From Castellaniella defragrans_A (GTDB lineage Bacteria; Pseudomonadota; Gammaproteobacteria; Burkholderiales; Burkholderiaceae_B): a stretch of 50,609 nt of DNA. The notes under the pieces were generated by a model, which saw only the letters and a list, made by a program, of their open reading frames with translations, was not told the origin of the DNA and ran no database searches. The DNA is taken from NCBI RefSeq assembly GCF_040394755.1, contig NZ_JBEBRQ010000018.1. One strand, given 5' to 3'. Shown here piece by piece: positions 43,752 to 50,609 of the stretch. Every line of letters begins with the position of its first letter. The first letter of the stretch is position 1. The translations under genes and the position numbers were made by a program.

Positions 43752-43982
43752 ATGATCGACGACGACGGCGAAGTCTACGAACTCACAGCAGAGGATCTCA
43801 AGCAGTTTGGGCCCGTCGCCGAAGTACTGCCGTCCGGACTTCAAGCAAAGATCGGCATGCGTCGGCGCGGTCCACAGAAAGATCCGACGAAATTATTCAG
43901 AGGGTTCCTTGATGGGGAACGTTTTCATGTGCCTTTGAGTCGACTGCGCTTTGCAATGATCTTGATCTCTGGACTCTTTTAA
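43752..43982 (+). pseudogene. brnA-like antitoxin gene, C-terminal DNA-binding part lost
   Basis: The product starts MIDDDGEVYELTAEDLKQFGPVAEVLP and continues to RRRGPQKDPTK, which fits the N-terminal, toxin-neutralising half of BrnA. After about base 43890 the similarity stops: the remaining residues (LFRGFLDGERFHV...) do not resemble the ribbon-helix-helix DNA-binding half, and neither other forward frame restores it. It follows the brnT remnant by 19 bases in the usual toxin-antitoxin order. The break may mark a junction of inserted DNA. Confidence 0.65.
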
Positions 43983-44180
43983 CCTGCATTACGTTCGTTT
44001 CCATGTCGGTGCCTGGGAAACAACCATACAAGCTTTCCAACCCTCCCGCAAAGGCAAATTTCTTTCAGCTTTTAATCAGCTTGGTGGCGTTATATTGATG
44101 CTCGACAAAACATCTTAAAACGATTTTGTCAACTTTAAATCATTTCCTGATTTTTCAATTCATTACGTTGGAGGCGTACG

Positions 44181-44951
44181 ATGAAACTTCATCGTGCTTT
44201 TGTCGCGTCGTTGTTTGCGACTGCATTACCCTTGTTAGCATGTGCTCATGAGGCCGGAACCCCTCCGCATTGGGGGTATGCTGGTGAGGCCAACCCTGGA
44301 CATTGGGGCGCGCTTTCTGAAGACTACAAAACATGCTCTCTGGGTGCGTCACAGTCTCCCATCGATATCCAGGATACTGCGGCAATCAGAGCTTCTCTGC
44401 CCAAGCTCGATGTTCACTATCAGCCATTTCCGCTAGAGATCGTCAACAACGGGCATAGCGTTCAGGTCACCGCGTCCAAAGGCAACGGTTTTACTGTAGA
44501 CGGCCATGAATTCAAGCTGTTGCAGTTTCATTTTCACGCACCAAGCGAATACACACTGAATGGCAAGGCATATCCCATGGAGATGCATCTTGTCCATCAG
44601 CGCGAGGATGGTGCGCTTGCCGTCATCGGGGTTCTGTTCAAGTCAGGGGCTTACAATCCAGCGCTTGATCGAGTGTTTTCCCACCTGCCCGCAGCCAAAG
44701 GCGAACCCCAGACTTTCGCGAATGTTGCAGTCAATATCAATGACCTTCTGCCAAAAGATCGACATTACTATCGGCTGATGGGGTCTCTTACAACCCCGCC
44801 ATGCTCCGAAGGAGTGAGCTGGTTTGTGATGCAGGCACCAGTTACTGCTTCAGAGAAACAAATCCAGGAATTTGCCCAACTGTTTCCGGAAGGCAATGCC
44901 CGTCCGGTACAGGCAACGAACAACCGTCTAGTGGTCAAGGGCTCTCGATGA
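44181..44951 (+). CDS. Alpha-class carbonic anhydrase, periplasmic
   Basis: A 256-residue alpha-carbonic anhydrase that interconverts CO2 and bicarbonate. Residues 1-22 are a signal peptide (hydrophobic core, ACA before HEAG). Zinc ligands His117 and His119 (FHFHAPSE) and His136 (EMHLVHQ) are present, as are SQSPIDI, a Cys pair for the usual disulfide (Cys52 and the one in TTPPCSEGVSW), and the substrate-loop threonines. GGAGG lies 8 bases before ATG 44181. Codon use and flanks are clearly more AT-rich than the rest of the window, indicating recent transfer. 43983-44180 is AT-rich non-coding DNA that must hold its promoter; I could not fix one. Confidence 0.93.
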   Translation: MKLHRAFVASLFATALPLLACAHEAGTPPHWGYAGEANPGHWGALSEDYKTCSLGASQSPIDIQDTAAIRASLPKLDVHYQPFPLEIVNNGHSVQVTASKGNGFTVDGHEFKLLQFHFHAPSEYTLNGKAYPMEMHLVHQREDGALAVIGVLFKSGAYNPALDRVFSHLPAAKGEPQTFANVAVNINDLLPKDRHYYRLMGSLTTPPCSEGVSWFVMQAPVTASEKQIQEFAQLFPEGNARPVQATNNRLVVKGSR

Positions 44952-44982
44952 TCTGACCTGTGGATTGGGTATTTCCATCGCT

Positions 44983-45014
44983 TTTCAATCTGGTGGTATT
45001 CCACCAGATTGAAA
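44983..45014. terminator. Perfect 14-bp hairpin downstream of the carbonic anhydrase gene
   Basis: TTTCAATCTGGTGG (44983-44996) is exactly complementary to 45001-45014, with a TATT loop, 32 bases after the stop. On the + strand it is followed by TCATGTTCC, so there is no U-run. It may end the carbonic anhydrase transcript or be a trace of a mobile-element end. The rest of 44952-45472 contains no gene I can support. Confidence 0.5.
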
Positions 45015-45070
45015 TCATGTTCCCTGTATGGTGGGTCTTCGCGTGAGGTCGTCGATGATCTCGATCTTCA

Positions 45071-45098
45071 CTCCTCTGCCGTCCAGGCAGCTCAGACC
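45071..45098 (+). repeat. Isolated, decayed type I-F CRISPR repeat
   Basis: The 28 bases match repeat 2 of the mini-array through CTGCCGT, CAGGCAGCTCAGA, with changes in the first five positions and the last two. The 5-bp stem is intact. The preceding 20 or so bases (TCGTCGATGATCTCGATC) also resemble the end of the spacer before repeat 2 (TCGTATCGATCATCTCGTTC). It stands 1,640 bases beyond repeat 2, with the brnTA remnants and the carbonic anhydrase gene between. Confidence 0.6.
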
Positions 45099-45203
45099 TC
45101 CCCAACCCAGTCCCCGGTCCCTCCCTGGCCAATCCTCAACCCATCCACCCAAGTCTCTGTCGCGCAAGCAGTTTGTTGAGTACGCCGGGAATTTTCCATG
45201 CAC

Positions 45204-45353
45204 TTGTCCACATTTTGCGTGGACAACTCCCGCGAAATCCCCGCCGGGCAACTGAGCAATTTTTGACCCGGCCTCGCAACCGCTTGTCAGAAAAACGGAT
45301 TTTTCAATCCCTCGCGACTTGTCCCTGGATTTGTCCACATCCTGCGTGGAAAA
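45204..45353. repeat. Two copies of a 23-base inverted repeat built of DnaA-box-like nonamers
   Basis: Unit 1 (45204-45226) is TTGTCCAC-N7-GTGGACAA. Unit 2 (45331-45353) is the same with three changes, TTGTCCAC-N7-GTGGAAAA. The units are 127 bases apart. Each arm is one mismatch from the DnaA box TTATCCACA or TTTTCCACA. A further half, ACTTGTCC, lies at 45317-45324. No replication gene is nearby. Confidence 0.45.
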
Positions 45354-45472
45354 CCCTGACCAATCCGGGGCGTTTGCCGCCCACGGATGCGCCACGCCGC
45401 TCACGTCCGCGCCGCTAAAATACTCGCCGTGTATGCGCCATCGGCGCAGGCGGCCCATAGAGGATCGGAATC

Positions 45473-46324
45473 ATGGATGGCTTGAACTTGAACAAATTTG
45501 TCGACGCATTACCCAACCTGCATCATATGGCGGTCGAGGGTCTGATCACCCTGATCATCCTGGTGGTGGGCTGGGCGTTGTCCTCACTGGCTGCGCGTGG
45601 CGTGCGCCGTCTGGCCGCGCGTTCCTCGCGCCTCGATCCCACGGTGATCCCGATCCTGCGCAGCGTGACGGTATGGACCATCCGCATCGTGGTGCTGCTG
45701 GCGGTGCTGGCGCGCCTGGGGGTCCAGACGGCGAGCCTCATCGCCATGCTGGGTGCGGCCGGTCTGGCGGTGGGTCTGGCGTTGCAGGGCACGCTGCAGA
45801 ATATCGCGGCCGGCATCATGCTGTTGATCCTGCGCCCGATACGCGCCGGGGAATATGTGTCGGTCGCCGGGCAGGGCGAAGGCACGGTGGATGAGGTGGG
45901 GCTGTTCATGACGCGGCTCATCCAGTTCGACGGGGTGCATATTTTGCTGCCCAATAGTTCGGTCTGGGGCAATGCGGTGATCAATTACAGCCGCAATGCC
46001 TCGCGGCGTCTGGATGTCGCGATCGGTGTGCGCTATGACGATGACCTGGACCAGGCGATTGCCGTGCTGCGGACGTTGGTGGAGGGGCGTGACGATGTGC
46101 TGCGCGATCCCGCCCCGCGTGTGATGGCGACGGAATACCGCGACAGCGCCGTGATGGTCAATATCCGGGTGTGGGCGTCCTCGGCGCGGTACTGGGACCT
46201 GCGCTTCGATCTGTACCGCGAGGCGGCGCAGGCGTTGCAGCGTGCCGGCCTGAAGGCACCGATTCCCTTGCGCGAGGTGTGTTCGGTGTCCCCCGGCGCC
46301 GCGGCCGCCGAGGCGCAGGGCTGA
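45473..46324 (+). CDS. MscS-family small mechanosensitive channel
   Basis: A 283-residue inner-membrane channel of MscS type that opens under membrane tension to release solutes. Three hydrophobic segments lie at about 18-40, 62-83 and 88-116. The third is the pore helix with MLGAAGLAVGLALQGTLQNIAAGIML, rich in Gly/Ala as in MscS. The beta domain has LPNSSVWGNAVINYSRN and the C-terminal alpha/beta domain VRYDDDLDQAIAVL. GAGG precedes ATG 45473. It converges with cysE with only 5 bases between the stops. Confidence 0.92.
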   Translation: MDGLNLNKFVDALPNLHHMAVEGLITLIILVVGWALSSLAARGVRRLAARSSRLDPTVIPILRSVTVWTIRIVVLLAVLARLGVQTASLIAMLGAAGLAVGLALQGTLQNIAAGIMLLILRPIRAGEYVSVAGQGEGTVDEVGLFMTRLIQFDGVHILLPNSSVWGNAVINYSRNASRRLDVAIGVRYDDDLDQAIAVLRTLVEGRDDVLRDPAPRVMATEYRDSAVMVNIRVWASSARYWDLRFDLYREAAQALQRAGLKAPIPLREVCSVSPGAAAAEAQG

Positions 46325-46329
46325 GGGGC

Positions 46330-47211
46330 TTATTCGACCATCCGGTTCAGGCGTTCGGCATCCAGCGGGTTCTGGCCGTTTTCGATGCGCTGTCCCAGGT
46401 CTTCCATGGCTTTGCACAGGTTTGCAATGCGCTTTTCCTGGCTGGCCGCGTGGTCGATGAGTTCGTGCAGGACCTGGATCAGTGGGTCGCCGCCGCTGCG
46501 ATCCACCGCGTAGGGGGCGAACGCCGCCGTGCTTTCATCGGGATGGGCAGTTGTCGAGGCCGTGCGTCCGCGGTCGAGCAGATCCTGCAGGGGTTTTGCC
46601 GTCCAGTCGGTCTGGCAGGGCAGGGGGGAGGCGCTTGTGCTTTCCGTCGCGGGCTGCACGGGTGCCTGTGCGGGATCTTCGGCGGGATGCGCGCCCTCTT
46701 TGAGGATGACGCGGGCGAGGTTGCCCACGGCCGTAGCGCCGGCTGGCACTGGTTTGACCACCACGGCGTTCGAACCGATGCGTGCGCGGGCGCCGACGGT
46801 GAAGCCGCCCAGGATCTGCGCCCCTGCGCCTACCACGACGCCTTCCTCGAGGGTGGGATGGCGTTTTTCGCCTTTGTACAGGCGGGTGCCGCCCAGGGTG
46901 ACGCCCTGGTAGATGGTGCAGTCGTCGCCCACGACGGCGGTTTCGCCGATGACGACGCCGAATCCGTGGTCGATGAAGACCCGCCGGCCGATTTGCGCGC
47001 CGGGGTGGATCTCGATGCCGGTCAGCATGCGTCCCAGGTGGGAGATGAAGCGTCCGGGCCACAGCCAGCCGTGGCGCCACAGGCCGTGCGCCAGGCGATG
47101 CACGAGGATGGCGTGCAGGCCGGGATAACAGGTGAGGATCTCGAGGCGGCTGCGCGCCGCCGGGTCCCGTTCGTGTATGCGGTCGATGTCTTCGCGAAGC
47201 TGTTTGAACAT
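46330..47211 (-). CDS. cysE: Serine O-acetyltransferase with C-terminal extension
   Basis: CysE makes O-acetylserine, the acceptor for sulfide in cysteine synthesis, downstream of CysJI. The short N-terminus (MFKQLREDIDRIHERDPAARS) is of the Bacillus/plant-like short form. The left-handed beta-helix (about 65-175) has IHPGAQIGRRVFIDHGFGVVIGETAVVGDDCTIYQGVTLGGT, including the active-site His-Asp region. ATG 47211 is chosen because GGGGA lies 6 bases upstream; another ATG at 47217 would overlap that site. Residues about 190-293 are an extra tail, low-complexity then helical, of unknown role. It starts two bases after the trmJ stop. Confidence 0.93.
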   Translation of the reverse strand: MFKQLREDIDRIHERDPAARSRLEILTCYPGLHAILVHRLAHGLWRHGWLWPGRFISHLGRMLTGIEIHPGAQIGRRVFIDHGFGVVIGETAVVGDDCTIYQGVTLGGTRLYKGEKRHPTLEEGVVVGAGAQILGGFTVGARARIGSNAVVVKPVPAGATAVGNLARVILKEGAHPAEDPAQAPVQPATESTSASPLPCQTDWTAKPLQDLLDRGRTASTTAHPDESTAAFAPYAVDRSGGDPLIQVLHELIDHAASQEKRIANLCKAMEDLGQRIENGQNPLDAERLNRMVE

Positions 47212-47213
47212 GG

Positions 47214-48056
47214 TCATTCCCCGTTGGGCCGGCCGGCTACGCCCCGGGCGGTGCGCGCGGTCTTGATCATGGCGGTGCACATGCCGCGCAGCATGTCGAC
47301 CTCGTCGGCGCTGGGGCGGCTGCGGGTCAGGAGCTGGCGCATGCGCGGCAGGAGCTTTTTCGGGTGCAGGGGATCGAGGAAGCCGATCTCGATCAGGGCC
47401 TGCCCGAGGTGCTCGAGCATGGCCTGGACGCGCCCGCTGCTGGCCGGGTCGGCGCCGGGATCGTGGCGGGCGTGCGTATCGGGCAGGCGGGCGCCGCCGG
47501 TCATGGGCAAGAGCGCATAGCGCAGTTCCCAGGCGGCGAGCTGCAGGGCCTGCGAGACATTGAGTGAGCTGTACTCAGGGTTGGCCGGGATGTGGCAGAC
47601 GTTCTGGCACAGAGAGATGTCCTCGTTCGCCAACCCTGAGCGTTCGGTGCCGAGTACGATCGCCACGCGGGCGGTGCCGCTGGCCGCGAGGTGTTGCGCC
47701 GATTGGCTGGCCGCCTCGCGAATGTCGCAAGGCGGTGGGCCCAGGGCGCGTGCCCGGGCCGTCAGGGCGAAGGCCAGCGTGGCTGGTCCGAGGGCATCGG
47801 CGAGGTTGGTGTGGATCTGCGCCTGTGCGAGGATGTCGCCCGCGCCGCTGGCGAGCGCGACCGCCTCGGGGTGCGACAGGACGTCGGGCAGCCCGGGATC
47901 GACCAGGCACAGGTCGTCAAAGCCCATGGTCTTGATGGCGCGCGCCGCCGAGCCCACATTGCCGGGATGGCTGGGCCTGACCATGATGAAGCGGACGTGT
48001 CCGAACGGGTCGGGCGCGACCGTCATCGCGTTTTCAGAGGATTCTCGTGGAGTCAT
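47214..48056 (-). CDS. trmJ: tRNA (cytidine/uridine-2'-O-)-methyltransferase TrmJ-like
   Basis: A SPOUT-fold methyltransferase expected to methylate the 2'-OH of residue 32 in the tRNA anticodon loop. The 280-residue product has the family start VRFIMVRPSHPGNVGSAARAIKTMGF, motif 2 VLGTERSGLANED and the knot motif CHIPANPEYSSLNVSQALQLAAWEL; a C-terminal helical domain follows. Two starts are possible: 48056, without a clear ribosome site, or ATG 48026, ten codons later. The gene is coupled to cysE downstream and divergent from suhB across about 97 bases. Confidence 0.88.
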   Translation of the reverse strand: MTPRESSENAMTVAPDPFGHVRFIMVRPSHPGNVGSAARAIKTMGFDDLCLVDPGLPDVLSHPEAVALASGAGDILAQAQIHTNLADALGPATLAFALTARARALGPPPCDIREAASQSAQHLAASGTARVAIVLGTERSGLANEDISLCQNVCHIPANPEYSSLNVSQALQLAAWELRYALLPMTGGARLPDTHARHDPGADPASSGRVQAMLEHLGQALIEIGFLDPLHPKKLLPRMRQLLTRSRPSADEVDMLRGMCTAMIKTARTARGVAGRPNGE

Positions 48057-48153
48057 TTAAAATAGAAGACTTTCCATGCCGTGGCTGGCTTTTTCGTTGC
48101 AAACGGCCAGCCTGGCTTGTACGCTTGGCAAAGCAGTTTTTCTCTGGAATCCT

Positions 48154-48933
48154 ATGCATCCAATGCTCAATACCGCCATCAAGGCGGCCCGTCGCGCAGG
48201 CGTCATCATCAACCGCGCGAGCCTGGATCTCGAGCGCCTGAACGTGGCGCGCAAGGGGCCCAAGGATTATGTCACGGAAGTCGACCGTGCCGCAGAGGAA
48301 GCCATCATCGATATTTTACGCACGGCCTATCCCGATCATGCGATTCTGGCGGAGGAGACCGGCGAGCATGGCGCCACCAAGGGGGGCATTCCTGACTTCC
48401 TGTGGATCATCGATCCGCTGGACGGCACTACGAATTTCATTCATGGCTTTCCGAACTATGCCGTGTCGATCGCGCTGATGCAGCGAGGGCAGGCTGCTCA
48501 TGCGGTGATCTACGACCCCTCGCGCAATGAGATGTTCACCGCCAGCCGCGGCAGCGGGGCCTTTCTGAACGACCGGCGCGTGCGGGTTTCGGGCCGCACC
48601 CGCTACCATGACGCCTTGCTGGCCTCGCATGTGCCCCAGTCCACCGCCTTGCCGGCAGGTTCGCCGTTCTCGCCGATGTTGGGCGATTGCGGCGCGGCGC
48701 GGCGCACGGGGTCGGTGGTGCTGGACCTGGCCTATGTTGCTTGCGGACGCCTGGACGGGTTCTGCGGCGTGCGCCTCAAGCCCTGGGACATGGCTGCCGG
48801 CGGCTTGCTGGTGCTCGAGGCCGGCGGCCTGCTGGCGGATTTCGAAGGCGAGCAGGGCTGGATGACCAGCGGCAACATCCTTGCGGCCACGCCCAAGGTC
48901 TTCCCCCAGATGATCGGTTATCTGGGTGCCTGA
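48154..48933 (+). CDS. suhB: Inositol monophosphatase family protein SuhB
   Basis: A 259-residue member of the Mg-dependent inositol monophosphatase family. In E. coli SuhB also acts in rRNA antitermination complexes. The metal-binding residues are in EETGEHG (about 69), the IDPLDGTTNFIHGFP motif (about 87-101) and the C-terminal PWDMAAGGLLVLEAGG. ATG 48154 gives the normal N-terminus (MHPMLNTAIKAARRAG); the frame is open 26 codons further upstream, but that part has no family similarity. The gene is divergent from trmJ and 10 bases before the TerC-CorC gene. Confidence 0.92.
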   Translation: MHPMLNTAIKAARRAGVIINRASLDLERLNVARKGPKDYVTEVDRAAEEAIIDILRTAYPDHAILAEETGEHGATKGGIPDFLWIIDPLDGTTNFIHGFPNYAVSIALMQRGQAAHAVIYDPSRNEMFTASRGSGAFLNDRRVRVSGRTRYHDALLASHVPQSTALPAGSPFSPMLGDCGAARRTGSVVLDLAYVACGRLDGFCGVRLKPWDMAAGGLLVLEAGGLLADFEGEQGWMTSGNILAATPKVFPQMIGYLGA

Positions 48934-48943
48934 GGACTGATCG

Positions 48944-50539
48944 ATGGAATGGTTGCTGGACCCGTCCGCATGGATTGGCCTGTTTACCCTGATCGTTCTC
49001 GAGATCGTTCTCGGGATCGATAACCTCGTCTTTATCGCGATTCTGGTCGACAAGCTGCCGCCCAGGCAGCGCGACCGCGCGCGAGTGGTGGGCCTGAGCC
49101 TGGCGCTCGCCATGCGTTTGCTGTTGCTGGCGCTCATGTCGTGGATGATCAAGCTCACCGCCCCGATTCTGTCGTTCGGCGGGTTTGCCTTCTCGGGGCG
49201 TGATCTGATCCTGATCGGCGGGGGGTTCTTCCTCTTGAGCAAGGGCACCTTCGAGTTGCACGACCGCGTCGAGGGGCGTACGGCGCATGCCTCCGGCTCG
49301 CGCCTGCATGCCGGATTCTGGATCATCGTCACGCAGATCGTGATTCTGGACGCGGTGTTCTCGATCGATTCGGTCATCACCGCGGTTGGTATGGTCGATC
49401 ACCTGGCGGTCATGATGCTCGCCGTCATCATTGCGATGAGCGTCATGCTGGTGGCTTCCAAGCCGCTCACGCAGTTCGTCAACGCCCATCAGACTGTCGT
49501 CATTCTGTGCCTTGGTTTTCTGCTGATGATCGGCTTTTCGCTTCTGGCCGAGGGTTTCAGTTTTGCCGTGCCCAAGGGCTATCTGTACGCGGCCATCGCT
49601 TTTTCGGTCATCGTCGAGTCTCTGAACCAGCTGGCGCGTCGCAATATGCGCCGCGTCGAATCGCGCCGGCCGATGCGCGAGCGTACCGCCGAGGCCGTGT
49701 TGATGCTGCTGGGCCGCCGTCCGGTGGCGGCAGGCTCCGGCCCCGAGTTCGAGCCGGGCATGGCGGACGATGCGGCGCCGATCGAGGCCTTCGGCGACGA
49801 GGAGCGCAACATGGTCAGTGGGGTGCTGACCCTCAGCGACCGCAACGTTCATTCGGTGATGACGCCGCGCACAGAGGTTTCATGGATCAATCTGGAGGAC
49901 GAGCCGGCCGAGCAGCGCGAGCAGATCACTCGCGAGCCGCACAGCTTTTTCCCGGTGTGCCGCGGTTCGCTCGATGAGGTCGTGGGGATCGGCCGCGCCA
50001 AGGAGCTGATCACCGATCTGCTGGTCCACGGCAGCATTCGCGAAACCCATTTGCGCGAGCCCATCATCGTCCACGAGTCGATCGAGATCCTGCCGCTCAT
50101 GGATACGCTCAAGCGCTCCCGGGGCCAGCTCGTGCTGGTGGCCGACGAGTTCGGTTCCATCGTCGGCGTGGTGACGCCGATCGATATTTTCGAGGCGATC
50201 GCCGGGGAATTCCCCGATGAGGACGAGGTGCCCGACATCATCGACCAGGGCAATGGACGCTGGCGCGTCGATGGCGCGGCCGACCTGCATCACCTCGAGC
50301 AGATCATGCACACCGATGGCCTGGTGGACGAGGACGAGGAGTACGCCACGATCGCGGGCTATCTGCTGGAACGCTTTGGCCGGCTGCCAGTGGTGGGCGA
50401 TTCCTGCGAGTTGGCGCAGGGCGAGTGGCCTGCATACCGTTTCACGGTACTCGAGATGGACGGGCGGCGCATCGCCACGGTTCAGATCGAACGGATACCG
50501 ATGCCCGATCCGGATGCCGACGCCGAGTCCGCGAGCTAG
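48944..50539 (+). CDS. TerC-CBS-CorC membrane protein (YegH/YoaE type), 531 aa
   Basis: An integral TerC domain (about 1-235, seven hydrophobic segments) carries the acidic membrane motifs VLEIVLGIDNLVFIAIL and DAVFSIDSVITAVGM. A pair of CBS domains (about 300-425, with VMTPRTEVSW and VADEFGSIVGVVTPIDIFEAIAGE) and a CorC/HlyC domain (about 440-520) follow. Length and order fit the YegH/YoaE group. TerC proteins have been linked to manganese export and to metalation of exported enzymes; the ligand of the CBS pair is unknown. The gene follows suhB by 10 bases. The last 70 bases of the window hold nothing I recognise. Confidence 0.93.
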   Translation: MEWLLDPSAWIGLFTLIVLEIVLGIDNLVFIAILVDKLPPRQRDRARVVGLSLALAMRLLLLALMSWMIKLTAPILSFGGFAFSGRDLILIGGGFFLLSKGTFELHDRVEGRTAHASGSRLHAGFWIIVTQIVILDAVFSIDSVITAVGMVDHLAVMMLAVIIAMSVMLVASKPLTQFVNAHQTVVILCLGFLLMIGFSLLAEGFSFAVPKGYLYAAIAFSVIVESLNQLARRNMRRVESRRPMRERTAEAVLMLLGRRPVAAGSGPEFEPGMADDAAPIEAFGDEERNMVSGVLTLSDRNVHSVMTPRTEVSWINLEDEPAEQREQITREPHSFFPVCRGSLDEVVGIGRAKELITDLLVHGSIRETHLREPIIVHESIEILPLMDTLKRSRGQLVLVADEFGSIVGVVTPIDIFEAIAGEFPDEDEVPDIIDQGNGRWRVDGAADLHHLEQIMHTDGLVDEDEEYATIAGYLLERFGRLPVVGDSCELAQGEWPAYRFTVLEMDGRRIATVQIERIPMPDPDADAESAS

Positions 50540-50609
50540 TGCAGTGTTCGACGTTATCAGGAACATAAAACCGCGTCTTTTTGGCCTGGGCGGCGTTACA
50601 AATCCTCGC

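Noticed and set aside
43464..43982. A single 172-codon gene covering the brnTA region
   Set aside because: The first two thirds are out of frame with the BrnT residues; only the last part matches a family (BrnA), so two decayed genes explain it better.
45173..45418. Small open frame before the MscS gene
   Set aside because: No ribosome site, no domain, and it runs across the two inverted-repeat units; treated as non-coding.

Overview
The window is GC-rich, densely coded chromosome from a betaproteobacterium, most likely of the order Burkholderiales and Alcaligenaceae-like (Castellaniella/Pusillimonas/Bordetella neighbourhood). The basis is gene content (dapA-bamC, the fdsGBA-fdhD-fdsD formate dehydrogenase order, TerC-CorC fusion, short-form CysE) and codon use. 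The genus is an inference from protein character, not from a database search.

Layout. 1-3782: end of a tRNA-His gene, then a rightward housekeeping run (YciO-type protein, M50 protease, dapA, bamC). 3783-8775: leftward cysJ-cysI-cysG, a complete assimilatory sulfite reductase set with siroheme synthesis, with its own promoter and a palindromic operator candidate. 8774-16728: leftward operon for a soluble NAD-dependent molybdenum formate dehydrogenase (fdsG, fdsB, fdsA, fdhD, fdsD), followed by an oxalate/formate-type MFS carrier and a 40-residue companion membrane peptide. A ModE-like regulator is divergent across an AT-rich gap. 17893-20484: mutS. 20713-23427: an SF1 helicase with a C-terminal nuclease-like domain, of lower GC than its surroundings.

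23500-38498 is a catabolic island for cyclohexanecarboxylate. A BadR-like MarR regulator is divergent from badH, badI, aliB, aliA, badK, a second acyl-CoA dehydrogenase, a five-gene branched-chain-type ABC importer, a zinc-binding MDR oxidoreductase and an enoyl-CoA hydratase/3-hydroxyacyl-CoA dehydrogenase fusion. Together these should import and activate the alicyclic acid, oxidise it, open the ring to pimeloyl-CoA and start its beta-oxidation. No thiolase or glutaryl-CoA dehydrogenase is present here.

38586-45100 is the accessory zone. It has a type I-F cas1 and cas2-3 pair with all main motifs intact, but no csy1-csy4. There is a mini-array of two 28-nt repeats around one 32-nt spacer. 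An orphan HigA-type antitoxin gene, a frameshifted brnT, a truncated brnA and an AT-richer alpha-carbonic anhydrase gene surround it. A third, decayed repeat lies about 1.64 kb beyond the second, suggesting that material was inserted into an older array. 45204-45353 carries two copies of a DnaA-box-like inverted repeat. 45473-50539 returns to housekeeping: an MscS channel, cysE and trmJ leftward, suhB and a TerC-CBS-CorC membrane protein rightward.

The least ordinary parts are the effector-less I-F locus with its toxin-antitoxin wreckage, the self-contained cyclohexanecarboxylate island, the helicase-nuclease and the MFS companion peptide.
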